From JAPKZH01 sp963715635 (GTDB taxonomy: Bacteria; Acidobacteriota; Aminicenantia; Aminicenantales; UBA4085), in contig OY970261.1 in the NCBI GenBank assembly GCA_963715635.1, positions 682,001-746,000 on the forward strand: a DNA stretch of 64,000 bases, read 5' to 3'. The notes beneath the pieces were generated by a model. It did no database searches. It had not been told where the DNA came from and was given only the letters and a program-made list of their open reading frames with translations. A program made the position numbers and the translations under genes. Below, piece after piece: positions 44,585-53,950 of this stretch. Position 1 is the stretch's first letter; each line of letters starts with the position of its first letter.

Positions 44585-46291
44585 TTAAACGATTTTCCCG
44601 GCCCGGACAATGCCGCGGCTCGTGACGAAGGTCAGACGGTTCTCGCCGACCTCGATGCGGGCGGCGGCCGAGGTCCGGATGTCGAATTTGAGGAAGGCCG
44701 TGGACGAGACCGGCCGGAAGGTGTTTTCCGGCAGGCCGGGAACGGCCTGGATTCCCTGCAGGACATTCTTTCCCCAGGCGTAGATGAGCAGCGGCGCACC
44801 GCGTTCGAAGTGGACACGGGCGTATGTCGCACCACCTTCTAAAGAAGGAACCGTTCCCAAGATTTCTACGTTTTCGAATTTGCCGAAACGGGACTTGCGC
44901 ATCTCCCACATTTCGGTTTCCATCGTCTTGATCCTGTCCAGGGGCAAGCATCCAGCGAACGCTTCATAAAGAGGCTCATAAACGCCCTCGGCGCTTTTTT
45001 GGATGATGGAGGCCGTTTTTTGGCTCAAGGCATCGAGAGCTTTTTCGTCTCCCGCGTCGTTCGACATGAGGAGCAGGAAAGCGTCCTTTCCCTTGCCAGA
45101 AATGCGGAGCCGCGAATCGCCGGCCGTGACGTCCAGCTCGCCGCCGGTGGGGAGCTTGTAGGTTCCGGCGTATTTGGCCATTTCCGACGCCGGCCGAGGA
45201 ATCGTTGGCGGAGGGATCGGAACCTCTCCTCCAAAGACCAGGGTCTCGATTTTGTCCCGAACCACCTCGAACAACGGCGTCAGGCCATAGGACTGGTTGC
45301 AAAACAGGATGGTCACGATCCCCGCGTCGATATAGCGCCTGATCTCTGCGCTGTTGCCAAGGGTGCTTCCTCCGTCGTGCTGGATCAATGTGCCGCGCGG
45401 CGTCTTGAGAATATCCCAGCCGTAGCCGTAGTCATTCAGGAATGGTGTAAAGAGCTTTTTCTTCGCTTCCGTCGAGAGGATCTTCTCGCCGAGGAGCGCC
45501 CGATGCCAGCGAAACATGTCATCGGTCGTCGAGAGAATGCCGCCGTTGCCGATCAGGTTCCAGTAAGGGTAATTTTTTTCGAGGGGGATGCCGTTGTCAA
45601 TCTCGCCGCTATACCAGTGGGCGACGACCATGGGGCTCCAATCGGGGATCCGGTAGCCCGTGGAATTCATCCCCGCCGGCTTGAACAAATGTTCAAGGAG
45701 GAATTTCTCATACGGCTCGCCCGAAACGAGCTCGATGACGGCAGCCAAAAGCGTGTAGCCGAGGTTTGTGTAGCGGAATTCCTTGCTGGGCTCGAATTCC
45801 AGGGGCTGGGCGAGGATTTTTTTCACGGTCTCATCACGCGCCGCGATTTCATAATCTCCGCCGACATCTTGGACCAATCCGGAGGTATGGGTCAGGAGGT
45901 GATGGAGGGTGATCTTTTTCTTATCCTCGGGCACGTTGTTCAGGTATTTGCCGAGGGAATCCTCGGTTCGCAGCTTTCCCATCATTTCCAGCTTCATGAT
46001 GCCTGCGGCCGTGAATTGCTTGGTGATTGAGCCCGTGCAGAAAACGGTTTGGGCGGTATTGGGAATGCCCTTCGACCGGACGGCCATCCCATACCCCTTG
46101 TTCAAAATCACTTCGCTGTCTTTTGCAGCCAGGAGCGCGCCGGAGAAACCAAACGGAGTGATTCGCGTCAGGTAAGTATCGAGCTTGGTTCCCAGATCGC
46201 CCTTTACCAATTCCGCCGACACCGCGAGCACACCATTGAATCCAAGGATGAGGAGGAAAAACACGGCCAGGCATTTAAAATGGTTCTTCAT
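44585..46291 (-). CDS. Class C beta-lactamase-like serine hydrolase, exported
   Basis: 568 residues with signal peptide. The catalytic SxxK (SITK, Ser 88) and YxN (YTN, Tyr 174) plus HDGG for the third motif mark the beta-lactamase/transpeptidase-like (PF00144) family. A C-terminal lipocalin-like domain (about 370-568) follows. Such proteins are usually peptidases or esterases; antibiotic resistance is not implied. The ATG at 46291 follows AAGG at 9 bases, and an upstream ATG at 46324 lacks this. TTGCAA and TAGTAT with 17 bases between lie just upstream. A repeat array separates it from the divergent ior operon. Confidence 0.88.
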   Translation of the reverse strand: MKNHFKCLAVFFLLILGFNGVLAVSAELVKGDLGTKLDTYLTRITPFGFSGALLAAKDSEVILNKGYGMAVRSKGIPNTAQTVFCTGSITKQFTAAGIMKLEMMGKLRTEDSLGKYLNNVPEDKKKITLHHLLTHTSGLVQDVGGDYEIAARDETVKKILAQPLEFEPSKEFRYTNLGYTLLAAVIELVSGEPYEKFLLEHLFKPAGMNSTGYRIPDWSPMVVAHWYSGEIDNGIPLEKNYPYWNLIGNGGILSTTDDMFRWHRALLGEKILSTEAKKKLFTPFLNDYGYGWDILKTPRGTLIQHDGGSTLGNSAEIRRYIDAGIVTILFCNQSYGLTPLFEVVRDKIETLVFGGEVPIPPPTIPRPASEMAKYAGTYKLPTGGELDVTAGDSRLRISGKGKDAFLLLMSNDAGDEKALDALSQKTASIIQKSAEGVYEPLYEAFAGCLPLDRIKTMETEMWEMRKSRFGKFENVEILGTVPSLEGGATYARVHFERGAPLLIYAWGKNVLQGIQAVPGLPENTFRPVSSTAFLKFDIRTSAAARIEVGENRLTFVTSRGIVRAGKIV

Positions 46292-46361
46292 GATGTCGCA
46301 CCTTTTTACTTTTATCTTTATCAATACTAAATTTTATCACGGACGGTTGCAAATATTTTTT

Positions 46362-46789
46362 GGCAAGGGTTTCTTTCCAAGAGTGTCCCCCCAGACGATT
46401 CATGGCCTAATGCTCCTTGGAAGGAAGGCAGCGAGCGAAGCGAGCGTTGGAAGGAAACCCTAGGCAAGGGTTTCCTTCCAAGAGTATCCCCCGGACGATT
46501 CATGGCATAATGCTCCTTGGAAGGAAGGCAGCGAGCGAAGCGAGCGTTGGAAGGAAACCCTAGGCAAGGGTTTCCTTCCAAGAGTATCCCCCGGACGATT
46601 CATGGCATAATGCTCCTTGGAAGGAAGGCAGCGAGCGAAGCGAGCGTTGGAAGGAAACCCTAGGTAAGGGTTTCCTTCCAAGAGTATCCCCCGGACGATT
46701 CATGGCCTAATGCTCCTTGGAAGGAAGGCAGCGAGCGAAGCGAGCGTTGGAAGGAAACCCTAGGTAAGGGTTTCCTTACAAGAGTATCC
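46362..46789. repeat. Array of 100-bp palindromic repeats
   Basis: A 32-base partial unit is followed by four head-to-tail units of exactly 100 bp (anchors GACGATTCATGGC at 46394, 46494, 46594, 46694). It shares the 35-base perfect hairpin with the 26.5-kb array; the GC-rich part reads GCAGCGAGCGAAGCGAGCG. Units differ by only a few bases, indicating recent amplification or homogenisation. It lies between divergent genes, so it is not acting as a simple 3' terminator. Open frames inside are artefacts. Confidence 0.88.
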
Positions 46790-46797
46790 GGCCGGCC

Positions 46798-46826
46798 TTG
46801 ACACATCCCGTTCGAGATTAGAAAAT
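46798..46826 (+). promoter_or_regulatory. Sigma70-type promoter for the ior operon
   Basis: Perfect TTGACA (46798-46803), 17-base spacer, GAAAAT (46821-46826), beginning 9 bases after the repeat array and 50 bases before iorA. Confidence 0.5.
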
Positions 46827-46875
46827 AAGGTCTTAAGGACATCGTTTTCCACGCCTAGACAATTGGAGCAAAGAG

Positions 46876-48471
46876 ATGACTAAAGAAATTCTCCTGGGCG
46901 ATGAAGCTGTCGCCCTTGGCGCGATCCATGCCGGCCTGACCGCGGCGTATTCTTATCCAGGAACGCCCGCTTCGGAAATCATGGAATACCTGGTCAAGGC
47001 CTCCGAACGAGGTAAGAAATACATCGCCTCCTGGTCCGTCAATGAAAAGGTAGCCTATGAGGAGGCGCTTGGAGTATCTTTCGCCGGCAAGCGCGCCCTG
47101 GTCTCGATGAAGCATGTCGGGTTGAATGTGGCGGCCGACCCGTTTATGAGTTCATCCCTGACCGGCGCCAATGGCGGCTTTGTCGTGGTCGCGGCCGATG
47201 ACCCCAGCATGCACAGCTCCCAAAACGAGCAGGACAGCCGATTTTTGGCCCGGTTCGCCCAGATCTTCTGTTTTGAGCCTTCCGATCACCAGGAAGCTTA
47301 CGATATGACGCGCCAGGCCTTCGACCTTTCGGAGCGCATGAATATCCCGGTCATGGTCAGGATGGTGACCCGCCTCGCCCACAGCCGCTCCGGCGTGGAA
47401 TCCGGCGAACCGCATCCCCAGAATAGGCTCCATCTGGGCGACCGGCAGTGCTGGACGCTCCTCCCCATGAACGCCCGGGTCCAATTCCGGCGGGTCCTCG
47501 AACTGCAGGCTGATCTCCTCAAGTTCTCGAATGCATCCACGTTCAATCGCCTGGAGCTCAACTCGAAAAACACTTCGCTGGGGATTATCGCCTCCGGAAT
47601 CGCTTATAATTATGTCTTGGAAAATTTCAAGGATGCCAAAGAGAAGCCGTCGATCTTAAAGATATCGACATATCCCATCCCCGAGGATTATGTGAAAACT
47701 CTCGTCCGCCATGCTGGGACCATCCTCGTGGTCGAAGAAGGCTACCCGCTGATCGAGACGAGTCTCAGGGGGCTCTTCGGCATCGAGGGGAAAAACCTGA
47801 TCGGCAAGCTCAGCGGGCATCTGCCCCTAGCCGGCGAGCTGTCTCCCGAAATCGTCCGCGGGGCCATGGATCTCAAGCCGCTCCCAAAGCGGCAGCTCGG
47901 GGATTTCAAGCTGGCCGGCCGGCCGCCCCAGCTCTGTCAGGGCTGTCCTCACGCCGATACCTTCAATGCTTTAAAGAAGGCCTTGGAGGGCTATCAAGGC
48001 TCCAATATCTTCAGCGATATCGGCTGCTACACGCTCGGCTATTATCCGCCCTATAACGCCGTCAACAGCTGCGTGTGCATGGGAGCGAGCGTCGGCATGG
48101 CCAAGGGCGGGGCCGAAGCCGGCATTCATCCTTCGATTGCCGTCATCGGCGATTCGACCTTCGGCCATTCCGGCATCACTGCGCTCCTCAGCGCCGCGGC
48201 GTTTAACACGAACATGGTGTTGATCATCCTGGACAACTGCACGGTGGCCATGACCGGAGGCCAGCCGAGTTTCGCCACGGGTGAAAGACTTTTGAAGATC
48301 GTCGAAGGGGTCGGCGTTCCTAAAGAGCACATCCGCGTCATCGAGCCTTTGCCCAAATATTTGGAGAAGAACGCCCAGATCCTCAAAGAAGAGATCGCCT
48401 ATCCGGGGATTTCTGTCGTGGTGGCGGTCCGGGAATGCCTTGAGGAAGCCCGCAAAAAGCGGAAGAGGTGA
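46876..48471 (+). CDS. iorA: Indolepyruvate:ferredoxin oxidoreductase alpha subunit, lacking the ferredoxin domain
   Basis: 531 residues. It oxidatively decarboxylates aryl-pyruvates to acyl-CoA. An N-terminal pyrimidine-binding half (LLGDEAVALGAIHAG, SYPGTPASEI) and a C-terminal TPP half (CQGCPHADTF, GDSTFGHSG, LDNCTVAMTGGQ) are complete. The usual C-terminal 2[4Fe-4S] ferredoxin domain of about 80-100 residues is absent: the protein ends at VVVAVRECLEEARKKRKR. No nearby ORF supplies it, so an external ferredoxin must act or the domain was lost. GGAGCAAAGAG lies before the ATG. It forms an operon with iorB and an acyl-CoA synthetase. Confidence 0.93.
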   Translation: MTKEILLGDEAVALGAIHAGLTAAYSYPGTPASEIMEYLVKASERGKKYIASWSVNEKVAYEEALGVSFAGKRALVSMKHVGLNVAADPFMSSSLTGANGGFVVVAADDPSMHSSQNEQDSRFLARFAQIFCFEPSDHQEAYDMTRQAFDLSERMNIPVMVRMVTRLAHSRSGVESGEPHPQNRLHLGDRQCWTLLPMNARVQFRRVLELQADLLKFSNASTFNRLELNSKNTSLGIIASGIAYNYVLENFKDAKEKPSILKISTYPIPEDYVKTLVRHAGTILVVEEGYPLIETSLRGLFGIEGKNLIGKLSGHLPLAGELSPEIVRGAMDLKPLPKRQLGDFKLAGRPPQLCQGCPHADTFNALKKALEGYQGSNIFSDIGCYTLGYYPPYNAVNSCVCMGASVGMAKGGAEAGIHPSIAVIGDSTFGHSGITALLSAAAFNTNMVLIILDNCTVAMTGGQPSFATGERLLKIVEGVGVPKEHIRVIEPLPKYLEKNAQILKEEIAYPGISVVVAVRECLEEARKKRKR

Positions 48472-48475
48472 GCCG

Positions 48476-49084
48476 ATGAAGCCGGAGAGAAAACAAGACA
48501 TCATTCTGGCGGGAGTGGGCGGGCAGGGCATTTTATCCATCGCCTTTATCATCGACAACGCCGCGCTCAAGGAAGGCCTCAACATCAAGCAGGCCGAAGT
48601 CCATGGCATGGCCCAGAGGGGAGGGGCTGTCCAATCGCACCTGAGGCTTTCCTCCGACCGGATCTGGAGCGACCTGATCCCCCGCGGGGAAGCGGACATG
48701 ATCCTTAGCGTAGAGCCTCTTGAGGCGCTGCGCTACTTGGATTTCCTTCATCCGGCAGGAAAGGTTGTCACGAGCATCACACCCTATATCAACATTCCTG
48801 ACTATCCGGACAAAGAAAGCCTTTTGGCAAGGCTCCGGAGCATCCCAGGCAGCGTCATTGTGGATTCCGAAAAATTGGCGAAAGACGCGGGCTCTGTCCG
48901 GACGCAAAACACGGTGATGCTGGGCGCGGCCTCGAAATATTTGATACTCCAGGAGGGGAGCTTGCTGAAATTTGTCCGCGTCCTCTTTGCGCCTCGCGGC
49001 GAGATGATTCTCGAGGCCAACTTAAAAGCGTTTGAGTTGGGCCGCGGGGCTGCGCCGCAAGACGGAATCGTGGCGATCTTCTAA
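48476..49084 (+). CDS. iorB: Indolepyruvate:ferredoxin oxidoreductase beta subunit
   Basis: 202 residues. The gamma-type fold carries GVGGQGILSIAFIID, EVHGMAQRGGAVQSH, and MILSVEPLEALRYL. It pairs with IorA. The ATG at 48476 has AGAGGTGA before it and lies 4 bases after the iorA stop; an in-frame start inside iorA (48440) is less likely. Confidence 0.94.
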   Translation: MKPERKQDIILAGVGGQGILSIAFIIDNAALKEGLNIKQAEVHGMAQRGGAVQSHLRLSSDRIWSDLIPRGEADMILSVEPLEALRYLDFLHPAGKVVTSITPYINIPDYPDKESLLARLRSIPGSVIVDSEKLAKDAGSVRTQNTVMLGAASKYLILQEGSLLKFVRVLFAPRGEMILEANLKAFELGRGAAPQDGIVAIF

Positions 49085-49107
49085 GCAATGACATAAAGGA
49101 TTCTATC

Positions 49108-51465
49108 ATGGCCATCAATTTCAAAAATATCGACAAAATCTTCGAAAAAGCCGAAAAAGACGGCCGGGATTTTTTGCTCGAACATGAGGTCTACAGGGTG
49201 CTCAAGGAAGCCGGCATCCGGACGCCGAAATGCGTTTTCGTTGCCAAAGGCAAAAAAATCACGAGAAAGGAACTGATCGGTTTCAAGACCCCCGAGCTCG
49301 TCTTGAAAATCGTCTCGCCGCGCATCGTCCATAAAACGGATGTCGGCGGCGTGATGTTTGTCAAGAACAGCCCCGCCGCAGTCCAGGCTGGCTTTCAAAA
49401 GATGCTGGCTGCGGCTCCCCAGAAATTCCTGGATTGGATTAAGAAATATAAGAACCCGGGCCCAGGCCGGGCGCTGTCGCGGGAAGCCGTCGCCCAGGAC
49501 ATCCGCGGCATTCTCATCTGCGAAAAAATCGACTACGAGAAATTCGGCTTCGGCTCTGAACTGCTCATGGGCATCCGCAATTCCAGGGAGTTCGGGCCCA
49601 TCGTCACGTTGGGCGCCGGCGGCGTGGAAGTTGAATACTTGAATGAGAGGATCCGGGAGGGGAAGGCGACATCGATCGGCTCAGCCCATCTTCTCCAGAA
49701 AAAAGACGTCCTTTCCCATCTCGAGCCCCTGGCCGTCTATGACAAGCTGGTCAAGCCGTTCCGGGGCAAGGCTCCGGCTCTTGCCGCAAGGGAGCTTCGC
49801 GATACCTATTTTCATTGGCGGGAGTTGGCGGCCCACTATTCTCCATTCAGGCTCGGCCGCCGCTTCGTCATTGAAGAAGCCGAAGCCAATCCCTTCGTGG
49901 TGAAAACGGGAAAGCTCATTCCTCTCGACGGCCTGTGTCGCTTTTCTCGTTCTCATGTCGATATTAAGAAGCGGCCGCTCGCGGCGATCAGGCATCTCCT
50001 GCACCCGAGATCCATCGCCGTGATCGGTGTTTCCGAGCGGATGAACCTCGGCCATATCATCCTGAATAATATTTTGGGGCAGGGCTTTCCCCGGGAAAAC
50101 GTCTATGTCGTCAAGCCCGGAATAGCCGAGATCCAAGGCTGCCGCTGTGTGCCGAGCGTGGCCGACCTTCCAACAACTGTCGATCTTTTCGTCCTGACTC
50201 TGGCCGCCGAGCAGAGCTTTGACGTCATGCTCGACTTGATTGCGCACGGAAAAGCCCGCTCGGTGATCATCATCGCAGGAGGCATCGGCGAGAAAAAAGG
50301 CACGCGGGGCCTGGAGGAGAACATCGTCAAGCTAATCGCCGAGAGCCGCAAGAAAGGCAAGCTCACGCCGGCTGTCAACGGCGGCAACTGCCTCGGTATC
50401 TATTCCAAGCCGGGAAAATACGATACGACATTCGTTCCCGAATACAAATTGAAGTGGCCCAAAGGTCCTAAGTCCAACCTGGTTTACATCAGCCAGAGCG
50501 GAGCGTTTATGATTTCACGGGTCAGCAAGCTCCGGCATCTTGCGCCTCTCTATGGGATTTCGCTCGGCAACCAGATCGACCTGCGCGTTTCCGATTATCT
50601 TCAATACCTGAAGGACGAGGATGAGGCCAAAGTCTTTGCGGTCTATATCGAAGGATTCAAACCCGGCGATGGATATGCCCTCGCGGAGGCCGCTTCGAAA
50701 ATTCTTCGCAAAAAGGGACGCTCGATCGTCGTCTATAAAAGCGGCCGGACGCTCGAAGGACGGCTGGCCACTTCGAGCCATACCGCTTCGGTCGCGGGCG
50801 ATTACGGTGTCTGCATAGCGGTTCTCAAAGAAACCGGCGTCATCGTAGCCGACAGCATCTTTGAGTTTGAAAATTTTCTTAAAGGTCTGATGTGCCTGGC
50901 CGGCAAGAAAATCGGTGGAAACCGCGTTGGATTGATCAGCAACGCCGGTTTCGAAAGCGTCATCATGTCGGACAGCATCAAGAACCGCGAGGCGTTGGCG
51001 CTGGCCTCTTTTACGGATGCCACCAAAGACCGTTTGATGAAGATCCTAGGGCCGCTGGGCATCGACCGGCTACAGGACATAAAGAATCCGCTGGATGTCA
51101 CGCCGATCGCTGACGACGAGGTTTTTGTCGAATGTGCCAGAGCGATGCTGGAAGACCCGATCGTGGACTGCGCCGTGATTTCGCCCGTACCGATGACGGT
51201 CGCCATGCAGACGCTCGCACCCGGATCCGGACATGTCGAAAGCATCTACAATCCGGAGAGCACGTCGTCGCGCCTAATCGAGCTCTTCCGAAAGACGGAG
51301 AAGCCGTTTGTGGCAAATATCGACGCCGGCGCGGATTATGACCCCATGGCCGCGTATCTCGAGCAGGCCGGGATTCCGACGTTCCGCCGCTCGGACGACG
51401 CTGTGAAATTTTTGCGCAAATACGTCAATGCCGGGCTGAAAATCCAGAAGCTTTACGGCCGCTGA
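49108..51465 (+). CDS. ADP-forming acyl-CoA synthetase (fused beta-alpha subunits)
   Basis: 785 residues. An ATP-grasp beta part (about 1-280; VLKIVSPRIVHKTDVGGV, IEEAEANPFVV) precedes the CoA-binding alpha part (about 295-785; LLHPRSIAVIGVSERMNLG). The phospho-His is in SSHTASVAGDYG (about 558). It turns acyl-CoA, ADP and Pi into ATP plus acid. Next to iorAB it would gain ATP from phenylacetyl- or indoleacetyl-CoA. The beta-first order is a known arrangement. Confidence 0.92.
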   Translation: MAINFKNIDKIFEKAEKDGRDFLLEHEVYRVLKEAGIRTPKCVFVAKGKKITRKELIGFKTPELVLKIVSPRIVHKTDVGGVMFVKNSPAAVQAGFQKMLAAAPQKFLDWIKKYKNPGPGRALSREAVAQDIRGILICEKIDYEKFGFGSELLMGIRNSREFGPIVTLGAGGVEVEYLNERIREGKATSIGSAHLLQKKDVLSHLEPLAVYDKLVKPFRGKAPALAARELRDTYFHWRELAAHYSPFRLGRRFVIEEAEANPFVVKTGKLIPLDGLCRFSRSHVDIKKRPLAAIRHLLHPRSIAVIGVSERMNLGHIILNNILGQGFPRENVYVVKPGIAEIQGCRCVPSVADLPTTVDLFVLTLAAEQSFDVMLDLIAHGKARSVIIIAGGIGEKKGTRGLEENIVKLIAESRKKGKLTPAVNGGNCLGIYSKPGKYDTTFVPEYKLKWPKGPKSNLVYISQSGAFMISRVSKLRHLAPLYGISLGNQIDLRVSDYLQYLKDEDEAKVFAVYIEGFKPGDGYALAEAASKILRKKGRSIVVYKSGRTLEGRLATSSHTASVAGDYGVCIAVLKETGVIVADSIFEFENFLKGLMCLAGKKIGGNRVGLISNAGFESVIMSDSIKNREALALASFTDATKDRLMKILGPLGIDRLQDIKNPLDVTPIADDEVFVECARAMLEDPIVDCAVISPVPMTVAMQTLAPGSGHVESIYNPESTSSRLIELFRKTEKPFVANIDAGADYDPMAAYLEQAGIPTFRRSDDAVKFLRKYVNAGLKIQKLYGR

Positions 51466-51560
51466 TAGAGACAAACGAAAGTCGAATATTTTATTAGGCG
51501 GGGGACATATCCCTAAGGCACGTGTCTCCATTTTTTGGGTTTTATGATACAATCAAGCCG

Positions 51561-52472
51561 ATGAAAAGAGCTGCTCTGCTTGCTTTTATCATTCTTAGCC
51601 TTGGGGGAGGGGCTGCGTCCATGGCTCAAAGCCGAACGACTGAGAAAAACGATCTCCGTGCATTTTTGCCGAACGAAATCCTGGGCTGGAAGGCGGCCGG
51701 TGAAGACCAGCGGTTCGATCCCCAGACGATCTTCGATTATATCGACGGCGGCGGCGAAGTGTACCGAGCCTATAATTTCCAGCGGCTGTTGGCCCGCCGC
51801 TTCAAGAAAGCCGGCCAGCCGGACATCATCGCAGATTTTTTCGATATGGGGTCATCGTATGATGCCTTTGGTGTTTTCACCCAAGACCTCGAAGGGGAGG
51901 ATTGGGCCATCGGTCAGGGATGCACGGACAAGGGAGGACTTCTGTCTTTTTGGCGGGACCGCTATTTTGTGTCGCTCACAGCCGAGGACGAAACACCGGA
52001 GGCGAAACAAGCTCTGAGGGCGATGGGGAAGCACATCGCCGCGGCCATCGGAAAAGACGGGCCGAAGCCGGCGCTGGTCGATCTCGTGCCGGCCGGGATG
52101 GCCGCCGAAAAAAGCATCCATTATTTTCACAACCATCTCATCCTCAACTATCATTTTTTCGTCAGCGATGGCAACATCCTGATGCTCGACCAGAAGACAG
52201 AGGTCGTCCTGGTCAGAATGGGAGAAAAAGGGAACAGGAGCTACCTGCTTCTCGCGAGCTACGCGGACGCGAAAAAAGCATCTCAAGCTTGCGCCAGCTT
52301 CGGGGAAGCGTATATGCCCGATGCCATCGAGCCGGGCCTTGTCCAGACCGAGGACAAGAAATGGACGGCGGCGCGAGTCCAGGGCAAATTTCTGACGGTC
52401 GTCTTTAATGCCCCGACCGCCGCTGCCGCCAAAGATTGGCTGGCAGAGGTTGCGAAGAAAACTCAAAAATAA
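51561..52472 (+). CDS. DUF6599 family exported protein
   Basis: 303 residues with a signal peptide ending near AASMAQS. The segments EILGWKAAGEDQRFDPQTIF, YIDGGGEVYRAYNF and GSSYDAFGVF are typical of DUF6599, of unknown function. The start at 51561 fits the signal peptide. TATGATACAAT ends 7 bases before it, so the mRNA may be leaderless; the -35 is poor. It lies 19 bases before the DUF362 gene, so the pair may be co-transcribed. Confidence 0.82.
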   Translation: MKRAALLAFIILSLGGGAASMAQSRTTEKNDLRAFLPNEILGWKAAGEDQRFDPQTIFDYIDGGGEVYRAYNFQRLLARRFKKAGQPDIIADFFDMGSSYDAFGVFTQDLEGEDWAIGQGCTDKGGLLSFWRDRYFVSLTAEDETPEAKQALRAMGKHIAAAIGKDGPKPALVDLVPAGMAAEKSIHYFHNHLILNYHFFVSDGNILMLDQKTEVVLVRMGEKGNRSYLLLASYADAKKASQACASFGEAYMPDAIEPGLVQTEDKKWTAARVQGKFLTVVFNAPTAAAAKDWLAEVAKKTQK

Positions 52473-52491
52473 TCATAAGGAGGGCGATGAA

Positions 52492-53463
52492 ATGAAAAAG
52501 AAAACGATCACGCGCAGAGACTTCTTAAGGGCTGCAGCGATGGCCCCGCTGGCCGGCGCGCTCGCCTGTGCCGCGCACAGCGTCCCGCCTCCGAAAGGAG
52601 ACCCGCTCACGGATGTGCCTTACTCTCCCATTCCCCCTGGAGAAAAAGTTTATCCGCATCCTTCGCAAAAAGCTCGCGCTCAAAAATCCCGCGTCGTTCT
52701 CGTCCGGGATCAGAATGCAGTGAAGGAAGATCGAAAATTCAACGCCGAGGCCATCCAGAAAATGCTGGATGACGCCATGACGGCCTTGTTCGACGAGAAA
52801 GATCCTGTGGCCGCCTGGAAAAATATCGTCAAGCCCACGGATATCGTGGGGATCAAAACCAACAATTGGCGATTTCTCCCCACGGGCAAAGAGGTCGAGC
52901 AGGCGATCAAACGGCGGGTGATGGATGCCGGCGTCCCGGAAGATAAAATTGCCGTCGCCGACAGCGGAGTGCTGACCAACCCGATCTTCAAGGAGGCCAC
53001 GGCTTTGATCAATGCCCGCCCCGCCCGCTGTCATTACTGGGCCGGCATGGGAAGCTGTATCAAGAACTATATCCAGTTTGTTCCTAACCGGTCCGATTAC
53101 CACACAGATGCCTGCGCCGACCTGGCCACGATCTGGTCACTGCCCCCGGTCAAGGATAGGACCCGGCTGAATATCCTGGTCATGCTCACGCCGCTCTTCC
53201 ACAATATCGGGCCTCAGGGGTTCAGCGAAAAATATCTCTGGCCGTATAAAGGATTGATCGTCGGCCGGGATGTCGTGGCCGTGGATGCCACCGGATTGAA
53301 CATTATGAAAGCCAAGCGGCTGCAGTTTTTCGGGGAAGAGCGGTCGTTCGAAACGTCTGCCCACCACATCGCCTTGGCGGATACGAAGCATAAGCTGGGC
53401 ACGAGCGACCCGGCCAAAATCGAGCTCATCAAGCTCGGCTGGAAGGACAACATCCTGATTTGA
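52492..53463 (+). CDS. Tat-exported DUF362 family protein
   Basis: 323 residues. The twin-arginine signal TRRDFLRAAAMAPLAG runs into a lipobox-like ALAC, so it may be a Tat lipoprotein. The DUF362 body shows VGIKTNNWRFLPTGKEVEQA, IAVADSGVLTNP, and DVVAVDATGL. No ferredoxin CxxC set is seen, unlike some DUF362 proteins. The function is unknown. AGGAGG lies before the ATG at 52492. Confidence 0.85.
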   Translation: MKKKTITRRDFLRAAAMAPLAGALACAAHSVPPPKGDPLTDVPYSPIPPGEKVYPHPSQKARAQKSRVVLVRDQNAVKEDRKFNAEAIQKMLDDAMTALFDEKDPVAAWKNIVKPTDIVGIKTNNWRFLPTGKEVEQAIKRRVMDAGVPEDKIAVADSGVLTNPIFKEATALINARPARCHYWAGMGSCIKNYIQFVPNRSDYHTDACADLATIWSLPPVKDRTRLNILVMLTPLFHNIGPQGFSEKYLWPYKGLIVGRDVVAVDATGLNIMKAKRLQFFGEERSFETSAHHIALADTKHKLGTSDPAKIELIKLGWKDNILI

Positions 53464-53470
53464 CAAGAAT

Positions 53471-53571
53471 GGGGTCAAAGCTACTCATTACGCACTTGGT
53501 ACTCTTAGGAGTGTTGTTGAGGCGGAAACGCCCAAGTTTTGGGAACTTGCGTAATGAGTAGCTTTGACCCC
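53471..53571. repeat. 101-bp palindromic element with perfect 24-bp arms
   Basis: Arms GGGGTCAAAGCTACTCATTA-CGCA (53471-53494) and its complement (53548-53571) enclose 53 bases that hold a GGCG-GAAA-CGCC tetraloop and an AAGTT/AACTT stem. This looks like a REP-type or miniature element. It ends 13 bases before the fmdB-like start. Confidence 0.8.
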
Positions 53572-53584
53572 GGTCGTTGAGAAT

Positions 53585-53950
53585 ATGCCGATCTACGAAT
53601 ATCGTTGCCGGGACTGCCGGAAAAAGTCATCATTTTTAACGCTCTCGGTCAACGCCGAGTTCGAGCCGAAATGCAAGCACTGCGGCGGCACGAACATGGA
53701 GAAGCTTGTCTCGCGGGTGGCAATTTTTCGCTCGGAGGAAAGCCGCCTCGAAAATATGGCCGACCCGTCAAAACTCGGCGGCCTGGATGAGAACGACCCG
53801 AAGAGCGTCGCCCGCTGGATGAAAAAAATGGGGAAGGAAATGGGCGAGGATATGGGCGAGGATTTTAACCAGGAGGTCGAGCAGGCCGCCGAGGAGGCCG
53901 AGAAAGCGAAGGACGAAGGGGAGGGTGGAGGAGGAGGGGATGAAATATAA
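53585..53950 (+). CDS. FmdB-family zinc-ribbon protein
   Basis: 121 residues. The N-terminal zinc ribbon MPIYEYRCRDC to CKHCGGTNMEKL has two CxxC knuckles. A long acidic coil (KEMGEDMGEDF, AEEAEKAKDEGEG) and GGGGGDEI tail follow. Members are of unsettled role, near formate or amidase genes in some genomes. The start is fixed by MPIYEY; there is little upstream signal, as the palindrome ends 13 bases before. Confidence 0.87.
   Translation: MPIYEYRCRDCRKKSSFLTLSVNAEFEPKCKHCGGTNMEKLVSRVAIFRSEESRLENMADPSKLGGLDENDPKSVARWMKKMGKEMGEDMGEDFNQEVEQAAEEAEKAKDEGEGGGGGDEI

Noticed and set aside
46362..46789. CRISPR array
   Set aside because: Units are 100 bp and almost identical throughout, with no variable spacers and no cas genes.
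46327..46842. Repeated open frames in the 46-kb array
   Set aside because: Produced by 100-bp units; no ribosome site.
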